The notes: a model not told the origin generated them from the sequence alone. A stretch of 64,000 bases of DNA from an uncultured Lachnospiraceae bacterium (GCA_900317505.1 ONHB01000010.1:16314-80313), one strand, 5' to 3'. Shown: positions 8,765 to 18,769, numbered from the stretch's first letter. Translations and numbers: made by a program.

Positions 8765-9841
8765 ATGGCTAAAAATTTCAACTACGACGACTTTAATAAA
8801 CCGCAGAATCAGAAAAAAGAAAACTTCCGTCCGCTCCTCATGGCTGTGATCGCCATTTTTGGAATCGGCTACCTGTTGGTATACCGTGCATATTTTGCAT
8901 CCCAGCCCGGCACCGGATCTGTTTCTGAAAACACCGCAGTTACTTCTGTATCTGAAAATTATTCTGATGCGGAAAAAAGCTCTGAGGGTTCTGATACAAT
9001 ATCCGATATTTCCAATAGATCCGAAGATCCCGGCTCACAGGATTCTTCTAACGGAGTTGAGACATCCAATCCAAATTCTGAGACAACTGGGGCTCAAACA
9101 TCTGCATCACAGACACCGAATGCATTTTCTGGCAAAACTTCCGGCAACGCAGAAAACACTGCCTCTTCTGACATATCCACCGGCACCTCTTCATATACTA
9201 AGGATATAAAAACAAACCAGACGGAGACTGTCATGTATACCGAGGACCGCACCACCTATCAGGACGGATTTTTCTATCAGCCCATCACCGATGATATCAA
9301 AGAACGCATTTACGGACTGTCCTACAAAACGGATTGTACCATTCCCTATGAGGACCTCCGTTATATTTCTGTCCGATACTATGATTTTGACAATCAGGTA
9401 CAAACCGGTGAGATCATCTGCAATAAAGCGATTGCCCAGGATCTTGTCGAGATCTTTTATGAGCTCTACTGCAATGAATATCAGATTGATAAGATCCGTC
9501 TTGTTGATGAGTATCAGGCAGATGATGATTTATCCTGCGCGGATAACAACACCTCCTGCTTTAATTTTCGTACAGTTGACGGAACCTCCACTTTGAGCAA
9601 GCATGCCCAGGGACTTGCCATCGATATCAATCCTTTTCAAAATCCTTATGTCACATATCCCAATGGCAAAGAGCGCATATCACCTGCCGGCAGTGAACCT
9701 TATGCCGACCGTTCAAGCGGTCTTCCCCATATCATCACTGAAAACGACCTCTGCTATCAGTTGTTTACTGCCCATGGCTTTACCTGGGGTGGACACTGGA
9801 AAACACTCAAGGATTACCAGCATTTCCAGAAAGCACTATAG
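8765..9841 (+). CDS. VanY/M15-family D,D-carboxypeptidase or endolysin-like peptidase, membrane anchored
   Basis: 358 residues: a short cytoplasmic start, one membrane helix (about residues 24-42), a long Ser/Thr/Asn-rich linker (about 48-150) and a zinc peptidase domain (about 190-358). The zinc motif HxxxxxxD is seen as SKHAQGLAIDIN (His280, Asp287), with the third ligand His344 in TWGGHW. This fits M15C enzymes that cut peptidoglycan stem peptides outside the membrane. It is the only plus-strand gene in the first 30 kb and interrupts the otherwise minus-strand ribosomal region between coaBC and ecfA1. TGGAG precedes the ATG. Confidence 0.86.
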   Translation: MAKNFNYDDFNKPQNQKKENFRPLLMAVIAIFGIGYLLVYRAYFASQPGTGSVSENTAVTSVSENYSDAEKSSEGSDTISDISNRSEDPGSQDSSNGVETSNPNSETTGAQTSASQTPNAFSGKTSGNAENTASSDISTGTSSYTKDIKTNQTETVMYTEDRTTYQDGFFYQPITDDIKERIYGLSYKTDCTIPYEDLRYISVRYYDFDNQVQTGEIICNKAIAQDLVEIFYELYCNEYQIDKIRLVDEYQADDDLSCADNNTSCFNFRTVDGTSTLSKHAQGLAIDINPFQNPYVTYPNGKERISPAGSEPYADRSSGLPHIITENDLCYQLFTAHGFTWGGHWKTLKDYQHFQKAL

Positions 9842-9868
9842 CCTATCGTTATCAGCTATATCTGTTCT

Positions 9869-10102
9869 TTACCTTCCGGCCATATCCTGGATCTGTTTGA
9901 TCAGCTCCAGATCGGACTGCTGTACGCGGATATTGGTTGTCACAGGATCCTGACCCGGATTGGTCACGGTCAGCTCAATGATCGTACCTTCTGTGATACC
10001 TCTACCAAACATTGTCTTAACAAAGGCTACAAACTTAGGATGTGTAGTTTCAAATTTCTTAAATGCAGATGCAATCTGCATCATTGCTGCGGGATTCATC
10101 AT
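9869..10102 (-). CDS. Conserved-looking small protein of unknown function
   Basis: 77 residues, GAGG ribosome site before a double ATG. The sequence is a helix-rich start (MMQIASAFKKFETTHPKF), a glycine turn (GRGITEGTIIELTV) and a C-terminal helix (SDLELIKQIQDMAGR). There is no membrane segment or metal motif. I do not recognise a family. It lies 50 bases after coaBC on the same strand and ends 27 bases from the convergent peptidase gene. Confidence 0.7.
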   Translation of the reverse strand: MMNPAAMMQIASAFKKFETTHPKFVAFVKTMFGRGITEGTIIELTVTNPGQDPVTTNIRVQQSDLELIKQIQDMAGR

Positions 10103-10152
10103 AATATTATCCTCTTTTCTTTCTGTATTTATGTAAAACTGTAGTATTCAAA

Positions 10153-11349
10153 TCAATCCTTCAACCCAAGCAAAAAGCTGAGTATTCTGTCGGCAACCTC
10201 TTCCTTGGAAAGAATAGGAAGCTCCTTTACCTCATCCTTGGTGATCAGTGTCACAACATTGGTATCTGTTCCAAAACCGGCACCGGCTACCTTTAAATTG
10301 TTGGCAACAATGACATCCAGATTTTTCTTTTCAAGCTTTGCTTTGGAATTTTCAAGCATATCTTTGGTTTCCATGGAGAAACCGCATAAGATCTGCCCTT
10401 CCTTTTTATTTTTTCCAAGATGGGCCAGAATATCATCTGTCCGCTCCAGCGCAATACCCATATCATCACTGGATTTTTTGACCTTATCTTCATAGGTCGT
10501 AACCGGACGATAATCCGCTACAGCGGCGGCCTTGATGATCATATCCATCGTATCGGCTCTTTCCCATACTGCATCAGCCATATCCTTTGCGGACACAATT
10601 GGCACAACCTCTACGCCCTTCGGTGCCTCCAGAGCAACCGGTCCACTGACAAGCGTCACCTTTGCGCCACGCATTTTCGCCTGTTTTGCAATCGCATAGC
10701 CCATTTTTCCGGTTGAGTGGTTGGAAATAAAACGAACCGGATCTATTTTCTCCTGGGTCGGTCCTGCTGTTACCAGCACGTTGTATCCGGTAAGATCCTT
10801 GGGTGTCAGGGCATCTATGATATTGTCATACAGCTCTTCGACCTCCGGCATCTTTCCTTCGCCGGTATCTCCGCATGCCAGATATCCACTGGCGGGCGTG
10901 ATCACCTTCATGCCATATTTCTTTAATATCTGCAGATTATCCTGTGTGATCGGATTTTGATACATTCTCGTATTCATGGCAGGCGCAAACAGCTTGGGAC
11001 AGGTTGCTGCCAGCAGTGTCGTTGTCAGCATATCATCTGCGATCCCGTGTGCAGCCTTGGCTATGACATTGGCGGAAGCCGGTGCTACCAAAAAGACCTC
11101 TGCTGCCTTGGCAAGCTCTACATGCTCCACATCATATTGGAAATTGCGGTCAAATGTATCGATCAGGCATTTATTTCCTGTCAGCGTTTCAAATGTGATC
11201 GGATTGATGAAATTGGTCGCATTCTGCGTCATGATCACAGTCACATCGGCCTTTTTCTTTTTCAGCATGCTGCAAAGACCTGCAATCTTGTAGGCTGCGA
11301 TACTTCCGGTTACTCCAATCACAATTTTTTTATTTTCAAGTTCTATCAT
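10153..11349 (-). CDS. coaBC: Bifunctional phosphopantothenoylcysteine synthetase/decarboxylase
   Basis: 398 residues with both domains. The N-terminal flavin-dependent decarboxylase (about 1-185) shows VTGSIAAYK, PAMNTRMYQNP and SGYLACGDTGEGKMP with its catalytic cysteine. The C-terminal synthetase (about 190-398) shows VTAGPTQEKIDPVRFISN followed by HSTGKMG. Together they turn 4'-phosphopantothenate into 4'-phosphopantetheine for coenzyme A. It lies downstream of coaX and the S component, so pantothenate uptake and three steps of CoA synthesis are grouped. Confidence 0.97.
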   Translation of the reverse strand: MIELENKKIVIGVTGSIAAYKIAGLCSMLKKKKADVTVIMTQNATNFINPITFETLTGNKCLIDTFDRNFQYDVEHVELAKAAEVFLVAPASANVIAKAAHGIADDMLTTTLLAATCPKLFAPAMNTRMYQNPITQDNLQILKKYGMKVITPASGYLACGDTGEGKMPEVEELYDNIIDALTPKDLTGYNVLVTAGPTQEKIDPVRFISNHSTGKMGYAIAKQAKMRGAKVTLVSGPVALEAPKGVEVVPIVSAKDMADAVWERADTMDMIIKAAAVADYRPVTTYEDKVKKSSDDMGIALERTDDILAHLGKNKKEGQILCGFSMETKDMLENSKAKLEKKNLDVIVANNLKVAGAGFGTDTNVVTLITKDEVKELPILSKEEVADRILSFLLGLKD

Positions 11350-11535
11350 ATGCGCTTTCTTCCTTTACACACGTTAAATCTACACAATATATTTGAAGCT
11401 ATAACTTCATGAACTGATAATATATCTGATAATTAATCTAACAATCAATCTAAGGATTCATCCGACAATTTATTGATAGCTGCACCAGTGCGCTATCACA
11501 CACCCCGTTACTATCCTACAGTATTGATCACGCTT

Positions 11536-12303
11536 TTATTTCTGATTTTTATCATAGATCAAAGACAGACCAATCAGTGTCAGCTCATTATCCACCTTTA
11601 TATCATGCTTACACTGCGGAATGATCTTGGGTGCAAGACCGCCGGTTGCCACAACCGGACTTTCATATCCAAGCTCTTCATTGATCCTGTCGATAATACC
11701 GTCAATGGCAGATGCCTGACTGTAGATAATACCACTCTTCATACAGTCAACTGTGTTTTTGCCGAGGATCCTCTTTGGTGAATCCAGACTGATCTTGGGA
11801 AGCTGCGAAGTGCGGTTTACCAGTGAATCCAGAGAGACACGCACACCAGGGATGATCATTCCTCCGATATAGTTGCGGTTCGGATCCAGCGCACTGATCG
11901 TCGTAGCTGTGCCCATATCGATCATAATCAGAGGAGCACCATACAGATGCAGACCTGCCACTGCATTTACAATAAGATCCGCACCGACCTGTGCCGGATT
12001 GTCCATCAGAATATTAAGCCCTGTTTTAACTCCGGGTCCCACAATCATACATTCCAGACCAAAAAGCTTGTGAATTGCCATCTGCAGAGTACGGTTGATC
12101 GGTGGAACAACCGAAGAAATAATACATCCGGTCACATTCTTTTTTTCAATATGATACAGCTCAAACAATACATTGAGTGTTGCTGCATATTCAAGCTCAG
12201 TCTTTAAGGTATCGGTTGCAATTCTTTCGAAAAACATAATTTTTTCATTTTGAATACAACCAACAACAATATTGGTATTTCCGACATCAATGGCTAAAAT
12301 CAT
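11536..12303 (-). CDS. coaX: Type III pantothenate kinase
   Basis: 255 residues from the second ATG (12303), which is seven bases after GGAG and gives the usual MILAIDVGNTN start; the ATG at 12309 is too close to the ribosome site. The enzyme phosphorylates pantothenate in the first step of CoA synthesis. Family motifs are DVGNTNIVVG, GADLIVNAVAG, IDMGTATTI and GGMIIPGV. It follows the S component gene by 32 bases. A 186-base gap with no recognised signal separates it from coaBC. Confidence 0.96.
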   Translation of the reverse strand: MILAIDVGNTNIVVGCIQNEKIMFFERIATDTLKTELEYAATLNVLFELYHIEKKNVTGCIISSVVPPINRTLQMAIHKLFGLECMIVGPGVKTGLNILMDNPAQVGADLIVNAVAGLHLYGAPLIMIDMGTATTISALDPNRNYIGGMIIPGVRVSLDSLVNRTSQLPKISLDSPKRILGKNTVDCMKSGIIYSQASAIDGIIDRINEELGYESPVVATGGLAPKIIPQCKHDIKVDNELTLIGLSLIYDKNQK

Positions 12304-12335
12304 ATCCATGCTCCTCTAATTTGTGTGTTATATTA

Positions 12336-12944
12336 CTATCTTTTCAATGCTTTATGCAAAGCCAGTGAAATGGCTCCGGCTAAAATACAGCATGATACGG
12401 CTTCAATCAGTCCCTGAACGCCGACCAGTGCGATAATAAAGGAAATCGGGTTGGATACGCCCAATGTACCAACCAGTCCCTGTATGTAATCTGATGAATA
12501 AAAGAAGATTACGATACATCCCATGAAAAACAGGGTATTTAATAACGGACAGCAAATAGCGCCGAGGAAATAAGCTGCTTTTCCGGTCTTTAATTTTTTA
12601 AATAATTTAAAAAGATATGCTGTACACAGTCCCTCTAAAAATCTGGGTACTAAAATCGTAAATACCGCAAAAAACGGGCTTACGCTCATCAGTGCACTCA
12701 TCATACCGCTGGCGCCGATCAATGCATTGTAAAGGCTGGTAAATCCAAATCCCAGACCGCAGACAATTCCGCCAATCGGTCCAACAATGATAGCACCGAT
12801 AGCAACCGGTATTGTAACCAACGAAACACTTAAAAACGGTGTACGAATCGTACCAAGAGGGGTCGTTCCCATGATGATGGTGATGGCAAGTAAAAGTGCC
12901 ATTTCTACCATAGTGAGTGTGTCAAGTTTCTTTTTTGTTTCCAT
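12336..12944 (-). CDS. ECF transporter S component, probably for pantothenate
   Basis: 202 residues, almost all membrane helices (about six), with glycine-rich turns and a basic C-terminus. The pattern is that of ECF substrate-capture components. The PanT-type assignment comes from its position directly before coaX and coaBC and close to the ecfA1-ecfA2-ecfT core; the substrate is therefore inferred. AAAGGAG precedes the ATG. The 230 bases upstream hold no recognised riboswitch; a weak promoter (TTGGCG/TATAAA near 13040) may be present. Confidence 0.8.
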   Translation of the reverse strand: METKKKLDTLTMVEMALLLAITIIMGTTPLGTIRTPFLSVSLVTIPVAIGAIIVGPIGGIVCGLGFGFTSLYNALIGASGMMSALMSVSPFFAVFTILVPRFLEGLCTAYLFKLFKKLKTGKAAYFLGAICCPLLNTLFFMGCIVIFFYSSDYIQGLVGTLGVSNPISFIIALVGVQGLIEAVSCCILAGAISLALHKALKR

Positions 12945-13176
12945 TTTTCTTCTCCTTTGATAAAACGTCTTGCGACTGTCTTTCTAAAGCGAAACAATCC
13001 AGAGAGCACATTGACATAAATGATATGTTTATATAGATGTATGGTTGCCGCCAAATGGTCAGCACCAAAAGATGTTTGCATAGATATATCGATGCATTTT
13101 CCTCTGGAATAACGCTCAAATAAAAAATATCATAGCGATACTGATTTGTAAATAATTGTTTTATATTTTGTGCATA

Positions 13177-13210
13177 AAAAAGACCACCGGCAATCTGTCG
13201 ATGGTCTTTT
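13177..13210 (-). terminator. Terminator after rplQ
   Basis: AAAAGACCATCG pairs with CGGTGGTCTTTT on the minus strand (one G-U pair), followed by a U run. The flanking A and T tracts make it look usable in both directions. It closes the S10-spc-alpha transcript 33 bases after rplQ. Confidence 0.9.
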
Positions 13211-13243
13211 AATCTGCTGTTTGTGTATTGGAAAGGTCTTAAA

Positions 13244-13780
13244 TTAAACTAACTCAAGTACAACTTCCATTGCTGCGTCACCTTTACGTTCGCCGATTTT
13301 GATGATACGTGTGTAACCACCCTTACGGTCAGCGTATTTAGGAGCAACTTCGTCAAATAATTTTGCTACAAGATCAACTTCTTTTGTATTTTTCTTCTTA
13401 CCAGCTGCCTGTGTAGGAACTTCGGTAACAGGATATAATACTTTTAACATCTGTCTTCTAGCATGAAGTCTGCTGGGAAGATCTTTTTTGATTTCCTTTT
13501 CTACTTCATCATATACGGTAACTTTCTTGCCGTCTTTAACTTCTTTAACTCTCTTGCCGTCAGCATCTTTTCTTGCAACTTTAGCTGTAACCTTAACAGT
13601 TTCGAAGTTGTCTTTTTCTTTTACTGCAAGTGCGATCAGACCTTCTGCGATTTTGCGAACTTCTTTAGCTCTTGCTTCTGTAGTAACGATCTTACCATGA
13701 TACAGTAAATTTGTTACCTGATTTCTTAATAATGCTTTTCTCTGGCTGCTTGTTCTACCAAGTTTTCTATATTTTGCCAT
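13244..13780 (-). CDS. rplQ: 50S ribosomal protein L17 (bL17)
   Basis: 178 residues from the ATG at 13780 (MAKYRKLGR), eight bases after GGAGG. The typical bL17 is about 120-130 residues; here a Lys/Val-rich insertion of about 45 residues (roughly 73-118) splits the fold between RKIAEGLIALA and LPSRLHARRQM, as in other Clostridia. The domain ends with GERKGDAAMEVVLELV. It is the last gene of the ribosomal superoperon. Confidence 0.96.
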   Translation of the reverse strand: MAKYRKLGRTSSQRKALLRNQVTNLLYHGKIVTTEARAKEVRKIAEGLIALAVKEKDNFETVKVTAKVARKDADGKRVKEVKDGKKVTVYDEVEKEIKKDLPSRLHARRQMLKVLYPVTEVPTQAAGKKKNTKEVDLVAKLFDEVAPKYADRKGGYTRIIKIGERKGDAAMEVVLELV

Positions 13781-13908
13781 TTTCATATCCTCCATTCATG
13801 GTGCCACCGGACAACGCTCTTTGGTCTTAGATATCCGGCAGTTGTTAGTTGCCATTCATGAGTGTACATATAAATACTCTTCGGATTTACTTTATATGCC
13901 AATCAATT

Positions 13909-14868
13909 TTATTCTTCGCCTGAATTTAATTCAAGGCCTAATTCTTTTAACTTAGCCAAAACTTCCTCTAATGATTTACGTCCAAGGTTGCGGACCTTCA
14001 TCATATCATCGGGAGTCTTGTTGGTCAATTCCTCTACAGTATTGATATTGGCTCTCTTTAAGCAGTTGTATGAACGAACGGAAAGCTCTAATTCATCAAT
14101 GCTCATTTCGAGAACTTTTTCTTTCTCATCGTCTTCTTTTTCAACCATAACTTCTGCGCTCTTAGCGTTTTCAGATAAGTCGATGAAGAGCTTGAGATGC
14201 TCGCTAAGTACTTTTGCTGCAAGGCTGACAGCATCATCCGGATACAGAGTTCCGTTGGTGTATACATCCAATGTTAATTTGTCGTAATCTGTAACCTGAC
14301 CGACACGGGTATTTTCAACGGTCATATTTACTCTTTCAACAGGTGTGTAGATAGAATCTACTGCGATAACACCGATGTGTAAACCTTCGCCTTTATTTTT
14401 GTCAGCGCTTACATATCCTCTACCGTTTGTAATGGTAAGTTCCATGTATAACTTACTGTCTTTACCACCGCTTAATGTAGCGATAACCTGATCTTTGTTG
14501 ATGATCTCGATATCTGAATCAACCTGAATATCAGATGCTCTTACAACGCCTTCGCCTTCAAACTCAATGTAAGCTGACTTGGGTTCGTTGGATGCACTGG
14601 TATTTTTGATTGCAAGACTCTTTAAGTTCATGATGATCTCTGTGACATCCTCTTTTACTCCTGGGATGGAAGAAAACTCATGTAATACACCATCAATCTT
14701 AACCTGGCTTACTGCGGTACCGGGTAAAGAAGAAAGCATGATTCTTCTTAAAGAATTACCAAGGGTAATACCATAGCCTCTTTCCAAAGGCTCAACAACA
14801 AATTTTCCGTACTTCTTATCTTCTGAGATTTCAACAACTTCAATATTCGGTCTCTCAAAATCAAACAC
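13909..14868 (-). CDS. rpoA: RNA polymerase alpha subunit
   Basis: 319 residues with both domains: the dimerising N-terminal part ([18 protein letters not shown] near 30-48, [11 protein letters not shown]) and the DNA-binding C-terminal part ([19 protein letters not shown], then [12 protein letters not shown]). The start codon is GTG, eight bases after GGAGG. It follows rpsD by 27 bases in the alpha operon. Confidence 0.98.
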   Translation of the reverse strand: MFDFERPNIEVVEISEDKKYGKFVVEPLERGYGITLGNSLRRIMLSSLPGTAVSQVKIDGVLHEFSSIPGVKEDVTEIIMNLKSLAIKNTSASNEPKSAYIEFEGEGVVRASDIQVDSDIEIINKDQVIATLSGGKDSKLYMELTITNGRGYVSADKNKGEGLHIGVIAVDSIYTPVERVNMTVENTRVGQVTDYDKLTLDVYTNGTLYPDDAVSLAAKVLSEHLKLFIDLSENAKSAEVMVEKEDDEKEKVLEMSIDELELSVRSYNCLKRANINTVEELTNKTPDDMMKVRNLGRKSLEEVLAKLKELGLELNSGEE

Positions 14869-14895
14869 TGCAATACCCTCCTTACAAAACGGTTA

Positions 14896-15489
14896 TTATT
14901 TGGAGTATAACTCGACGATAAGCATTTCGTTTACAGGAACGTCGATCTGTTCACGTGTAGGAAGTGCTTTAACTGTTCCTTTGAGTGCTTCCAAATCCTG
15001 CTCTAACCATTCCGGTGAAATTCTGCCGGCTGTTACTTCAACGATATCTTTGTATCTCTGTAAGCTCTTAGATTTTTCTCTGATTTCAATAACATCTCCT
15101 GCTTTTACTAAGTATGAAGGGATGTTTACTGACTGACCATTTACTAATACATGCTTGTGATCAACGATCTGTCTTGCTTCTCTTCTTGTTCTAGCAAAAC
15201 CAAGACGGAAAACAACGTTGTCAAGTCTTGACTCAAGCATTGTCATAAGGTTATCACCAGTCATACCTTTTTTACGGTCAGCTTTTTTGTAGTAATTTCT
15301 GAAAGGTTTTTCCAGTACGCCGTAGATGAATTTAGCTTTCTGTTTCTCACGTAACTGTAAGCCGTACTCGCTCATCTTCTTGCCTGCTCTTGCAGATTTA
15401 CGGTTGGATTTTTTGGTATAACCTAAATATGTGGGATCTAAGTCTAAAGATCTGCATCTTTTTAATACCGGTGTTTTGTTAACTGCCAT
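14896..15489 (-). CDS. rpsD: 30S ribosomal protein S4 (uS4)
   Basis: 197 residues with the S4 RNA-binding domain near 90-150 ([33 protein letters not shown]). There are no zinc cysteines at the N-terminus, so it is the zinc-free form. In enterobacteria S4 represses the alpha operon; here rpsD sits in that same operon, which makes the structured leader before rpsM interesting. Confidence 0.98.
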   Translation of the reverse strand: MAVNKTPVLKRCRSLDLDPTYLGYTKKSNRKSARAGKKMSEYGLQLREKQKAKFIYGVLEKPFRNYYKKADRKKGMTGDNLMTMLESRLDNVVFRLGFARTRREARQIVDHKHVLVNGQSVNIPSYLVKAGDVIEIREKSKSLQRYKDIVEVTAGRISPEWLEQDLEALKGTVKALPTREQIDVPVNEMLIVELYSK

Positions 15490-15598
15490 TTTTAATTATC
15501 CTCCTACTATTGTTTACAATGATCATCATCCACGTGATATTGTGTGGATTCATCTTCTTCCAATGGTTTTAAGTTTTCAAGTTTATTTATAGTAAAAA

Positions 15599-15997
15599 TT
15601 ATACACGACGGCGTTTGGGCGGACGGCATCCATTGTGGGGAACCGGTGTTACGTCTTTGATACTTGTAACTTCCAAACCTGCTGCCTGAAGAGCACGGAT
15701 TGCTGCTTCACGTCCTGATCCGGGTCCTTTTACAAAAACATCTACTGTCTTTAATCCATGAATTAATGCTGCCTTTGTTGCAGTCTCTGCTGCCATCTGT
15801 GCTGCATATGGAGTAGATTTTCTTGAACCTCTAAAACCAAGACCACCTGCACTTGCCCAGCTCAATGCGTTACCTTCTGTATCAGTTAAAGTAACGATTG
15901 TATTATTGAAAGATGACTGGATATGTGCCTGTCCGCGTTCAACGTTTTTCTTAACACGCTTTTTTGTAACTCTTTTAGTTGCTACTTTTTTAGCCAT
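15599..15997 (-). CDS. rpsK: 30S ribosomal protein S11 (uS11)
   Basis: 132 residues. [18 protein letters not shown], the [16 protein letters not shown] block and the C-terminal [13 protein letters not shown] are all standard. It binds the 30S platform. It starts 34 bases after rpsM; a 109-base gap separates it from rpsD. Confidence 0.98.
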   Translation of the reverse strand: MAKKVATKRVTKKRVKKNVERGQAHIQSSFNNTIVTLTDTEGNALSWASAGGLGFRGSRKSTPYAAQMAAETATKAALIHGLKTVDVFVKGPGSGREAAIRALQAAGLEVTSIKDVTPVPHNGCRPPKRRRV

Positions 15998-16031
15998 TTT
16001 AAACTAACCTACTTTCTTGATATGCTTCTAA

Positions 16032-16400
16032 TTATTTTTTCTTGTTTGCTACGGTTCTCTTAGGACCTTTTCTTGTTCTTGCATTTGTCTTTGTCTTCTG
16101 ACCACGAACAGGAAGTCCTTTTCTATGACGGATACCTCTGTAGCATCCGATTTCCTGTAATCTCTTGATGTTTAAAGCGATTTCTCTTCTTAAATCACCT
16201 TCTACAGTCTGTGTTGCGTCAATTACTTCGCTGATTCTTTTAACTTCATCATCTGTTAAATCTCTGCAGCGAGTGTCAGGATTAACATTTGCTTCTGCTA
16301 AAATACGATTAGAACTTACTCTACCAATACCATAGATGTAAGTTAAACCGATCTCAACACGTTTGTCTCTGGGTAAGTCTACACCTGCAATACGAGCCAT
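16032..16400 (-). CDS. rpsM: 30S ribosomal protein S13 (uS13)
   Basis: 122 residues, standard [25 protein letters not shown] start, [14 protein letters not shown] motif and basic tail. It binds the 30S head and touches the A and P site tRNAs. GGAGG precedes the ATG. It is the first gene of the alpha operon and is preceded by an unusually long structured spacer. Confidence 0.98.
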   Translation of the reverse strand: MARIAGVDLPRDKRVEIGLTYIYGIGRVSSNRILAEANVNPDTRCRDLTDDEVKRISEVIDATQTVEGDLRREIALNIKRLQEIGCYRGIRHRKGLPVRGQKTKTNARTRKGPKRTVANKKK

Positions 16401-16671
16401 TTTAAAAATTCCTCCATTTGTTTACTTGTTGCAATTATAAAAATTGCAAGCAGATACTAATTGATTGGGGGATGCACATTATCCCCAACCGGGTAAATAC
16501 CCGATCTTTCCGATACTAAAGGTTTGTCTTCTCGGTATCAATAAGTAATCTCCCGTAGGCTCATCTACGTTCAATTATCTTAATTGTACATATCCCGATG
16601 ACGGCGGGATGATGTACATCAGCCGCTTTTTTGATTCCTAAAAGCTCCACTTCTGGTCTGTTAATTGTGGA
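16401..16671 (-). promoter_or_regulatory. Structured spacer before rpsM, candidate ribosomal-protein leader
   Basis: 271 bases separate rpmJ from rpsM. It folds into a row of hairpins: TTGCAATT/AATTGCAA (16429-16449), TTGGGG/CCCCAA with AT closing pairs (about 16465-16488), CGGGTA/TACCCG (16490-16503), CGTAG/CTACG (about 16554-16569) and a long stem TGTACAT-TCCCG/CGGGA-ATGTACA (about 16586-16619). Because rpsD is in this operon, an S4-binding regulatory leader is plausible. No start codon or protein-coding reading was found. Confidence 0.5.
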
Positions 16672-16785
16672 TTATCCCTGTACCTGTTTGTGCTTGGGAT
16701 TTTCACAGATAATTCTGATCTTCCCTTTTCTTTTAATTACTTTGCATTTTTCGCAAATCGGTTTTACTGATGATCTAACTTTCAC
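16672..16785 (-). CDS. rpmJ: 50S ribosomal protein L36 (bL36)
   Basis: 37 residues with a GTG start at 16785, six bases after AAGGAGGG. The zinc-ribbon cysteines and histidine are intact ([13 protein letters not shown], then [13 protein letters not shown]), so it is the zinc-binding form. It is 94 bases after infA and before the structured spacer leading to rpsM. Confidence 0.96.
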   Translation of the reverse strand: MKVRSSVKPICEKCKVIKRKGKIRIICENPKHKQVQG

Positions 16786-16879
16786 GTTAAACCCTCCTTT
16801 CACAAAAAGACCATTTTGTATTATAGCATCAAGGCGCAGCAATAGCAAGCACTTTTTGCTAAAACGCCACTATAATTTG

Positions 16880-17098
16880 TTATTTATCTCTCCAAATAAT
16901 ACGTCCCTTGGATAAATCATAAGGTGATAATTCCAAAGTAACTTTGTCGCCCGGTAAGATACGGATAAAGTTTTGTCTCAACTTTCCGCTGATATGGGCC
17001 AACACCTTGTGACCATTTTCAAGCTCTACCTGAAACATGGTATTGGGCAATTTCTCAACTACTGTTCCTTCAATTTCGATTACATCTGCTTTTGACAT
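16880..17098 (-). CDS. infA: Translation initiation factor IF-1
   Basis: 72 residues, the exact usual length, from the ATG at 17098 ([19 protein letters not shown]), six bases after GGAGG. It is a single S1-like OB fold that occupies the 30S A site during initiation. It directly follows the KOW-protein gene (1 base apart). Confidence 0.98.
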   Translation of the reverse strand: MSKADVIEIEGTVVEKLPNTMFQVELENGHKVLAHISGKLRQNFIRILPGDKVTLELSPYDLSKGRIIWRDK

Positions 17099-17099
17099 A

Positions 17100-17351
17100 T
17101 TATACCTCCGCATTATTCATGTGTTGCCAAAATAGTTTTAATGTTCTTTTTATTTCATGATCATACCGGCCAGGTTCTCCGGCGTCATACCTCTGATTGA
17201 TCTGAACATGCCTGATCGACTTTCTTTTAGGATTGTCTAGCTTTCTGTTTTCTCCGTCAACCAGATAAACAAATCCGTCTTCTTCCTTTATAATAATGTA
17301 GGCATGACCTTTGTCATGTCCGGCCATTGCTATTGCAATTTTACCAATCAT
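17100..17351 (-). CDS. KOW-domain RNA-binding protein (L14e-like)
   Basis: 83 residues. A KOW-like start ([21 protein letters not shown]), a turn ([17 protein letters not shown]) and a helical basic tail. Proteins of this kind sit between map and infA in many Clostridia and resemble eukaryotic/archaeal L14e; the role is unknown, probably ribosome- or RNA-related. AGAGG precedes the ATG. Confidence 0.88.
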   Translation of the reverse strand: MIGKIAIAMAGHDKGHAYIIIKEEDGFVYLVDGENRKLDNPKRKSIRHVQINQRYDAGEPGRYDHEIKRTLKLFWQHMNNAEV

Positions 17352-17365
17352 TTTGTTTCCTCTTA

Positions 17366-18121
17366 TTAATATAATGTAAGAATATCCGGTTCGCCATCCG
17401 GTTTGATCAGAATGGTGTTTTCATAATGAGCTGAAATACTGTGATCAGCTGAAACAACCGTCCAGTCATCATCCAGCCAGTCAACCTCAGCAGTTCCTAA
17501 GTTGATCATTGGCTCGATTGCCAGTGTCATACCTGCACAAAGGCGGATACCACGTCTTTTCTGTGCGAAGTTGGGCACCTGCGGATCCTCATGAAGATGT
17601 GTTCCAATTCCATGTCCGACCAGATCTCTTACAATTCCATATCCAAACTGTGAGATATAAGCATCGATCGCATTGGAAATATCATGAAGATGATTGCCAT
17701 CTTTTGCCATTTTTATACCTTCAAAGAAGCTCTGTTTGGTACGCTCCATTAAAAGTGTTGCTTCTTCACTTACTTTTCCTACCGGAAATGTACGTGCCAT
17801 ATCAGAATGATATCCTTTATAGATAAGACCCGCATCGAGGCTCACGATATCTCCTTCTTTGAGTATTCTGCTCTTTTTCGGGATACCATGTACGACTTCT
17901 TCATTGACTGAAGTACAGATGGATGCAGGATATCCATTATAATTTAAGAAATTCGGTACACAACCGTGGGCACGGATCAGTTTGTCTCCAAGCTGATTGA
18001 TCTCCATGGTTGAAATACCCGGCTTAACAGCCTGCTCTAAATTGTAAAAAACATCGGCTAACAATTTGCACGATTCACGCATGAGTTCAATTTCTCTTGC
18101 AGATTTAATGGAAACAGCCAT
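17366..18121 (-). CDS. map: Methionine aminopeptidase, type I
   Basis: 251 residues. It removes N-terminal methionine from new proteins. Metal ligands are seen in SLDAGLIYKGYHSDMART (two Asp), GHGIGTHLHEDPQVPNF (His), MTLAIEPM (Glu) and AHYENTIL (Glu). There is no N-terminal zinc extension. The ribosome site GGGAG lies within the last codons of adk, three bases apart, so the two are coupled. Confidence 0.97.
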   Translation of the reverse strand: MAVSIKSAREIELMRESCKLLADVFYNLEQAVKPGISTMEINQLGDKLIRAHGCVPNFLNYNGYPASICTSVNEEVVHGIPKKSRILKEGDIVSLDAGLIYKGYHSDMARTFPVGKVSEEATLLMERTKQSFFEGIKMAKDGNHLHDISNAIDAYISQFGYGIVRDLVGHGIGTHLHEDPQVPNFAQKRRGIRLCAGMTLAIEPMINLGTAEVDWLDDDWTVVSADHSISAHYENTILIKPDGEPDILTLY

Positions 18122-18124
18122 TTT

Positions 18125-18769
18125 TTATTCTCCCAAAATTTCAACAATCGCAGCAAAAACATCTTTCATGTCTGCTGTACCATCAACACTCTTTAATACA
18201 CCTTTTCCTTCGTAAAAATCGATTAAAGGCTGTGTCTGATCATGATATACCTTTAAGCGGTTTTTAACGGTTTCGGGCTGGTCGTCATCACGGATGATCA
18301 GTTCTTTTCCGCAGACATCACAGATGCCCTCTGTCTTGGGTGCATTGTATACAATATGATAGGTTGCTCCGCAGGCTACACATGCACGTCTGCCACCCAT
18401 ACGATTGATAATATTGTCATCCGGAACATCAACGTTGACCGCATAATCGATCTTGTCACCAAGCTTTGTCAATGCTTCATCCAATACATTGGCCTGAGGA
18501 ATTGTTCTCGGGAAACCATCCAGAACATAACCGTTTTTGCAGTCATCCTGTGCTACTCTGTCAAGCAGGATCTTAACTGTCAATTCATCCGGAACCAGTT
18601 TACCCTGATCCATATACTGTTTTGCTTCCTTGCCAAGTTCTGTGCCGTTTTTGATATTTGCTCTGAAAATATCACCGGTAGAAACGTGGGGAATACCATA
18701 TTTTTCTGCGATCATCTTGGCCTGTGTACCTTTACCGGCACCGGGCGCACCTAACATAACGATTTTCAT
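18125..18769 (-). CDS. adk: Adenylate kinase
   Basis: 214 residues from the ATG at 18769 ([16 protein letters not shown]), six bases after GGAGG; the frame is open upstream but lacks a signal. The enzyme balances ATP, ADP and AMP. Walker A is [10 protein letters not shown]. The LID domain holds a four-cysteine zinc site (CVACGATYH and CDVCG), typical of Gram-positive long-form kinases. Confidence 0.98.
   Translation of the reverse strand: MKIVMLGAPGAGKGTQAKMIAEKYGIPHVSTGDIFRANIKNGTELGKEAKQYMDQGKLVPDELTVKILLDRVAQDDCKNGYVLDGFPRTIPQANVLDEALTKLGDKIDYAVNVDVPDDNIINRMGGRRACVACGATYHIVYNAPKTEGICDVCGKELIIRDDDQPETVKNRLKVYHDQTQPLIDFYEGKGVLKSVDGTADMKDVFAAIVEILGE

Noticed and set aside
12922..13119. 65-codon minus-strand frame before the ECF S component
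   Set aside because: It overlaps the S component start, lacks a ribosome site and has the composition of leader DNA.
12945..13176. Riboswitch before the ECF S component
   Set aside because: No recognised aptamer pattern could be found; only weak promoter-like boxes.
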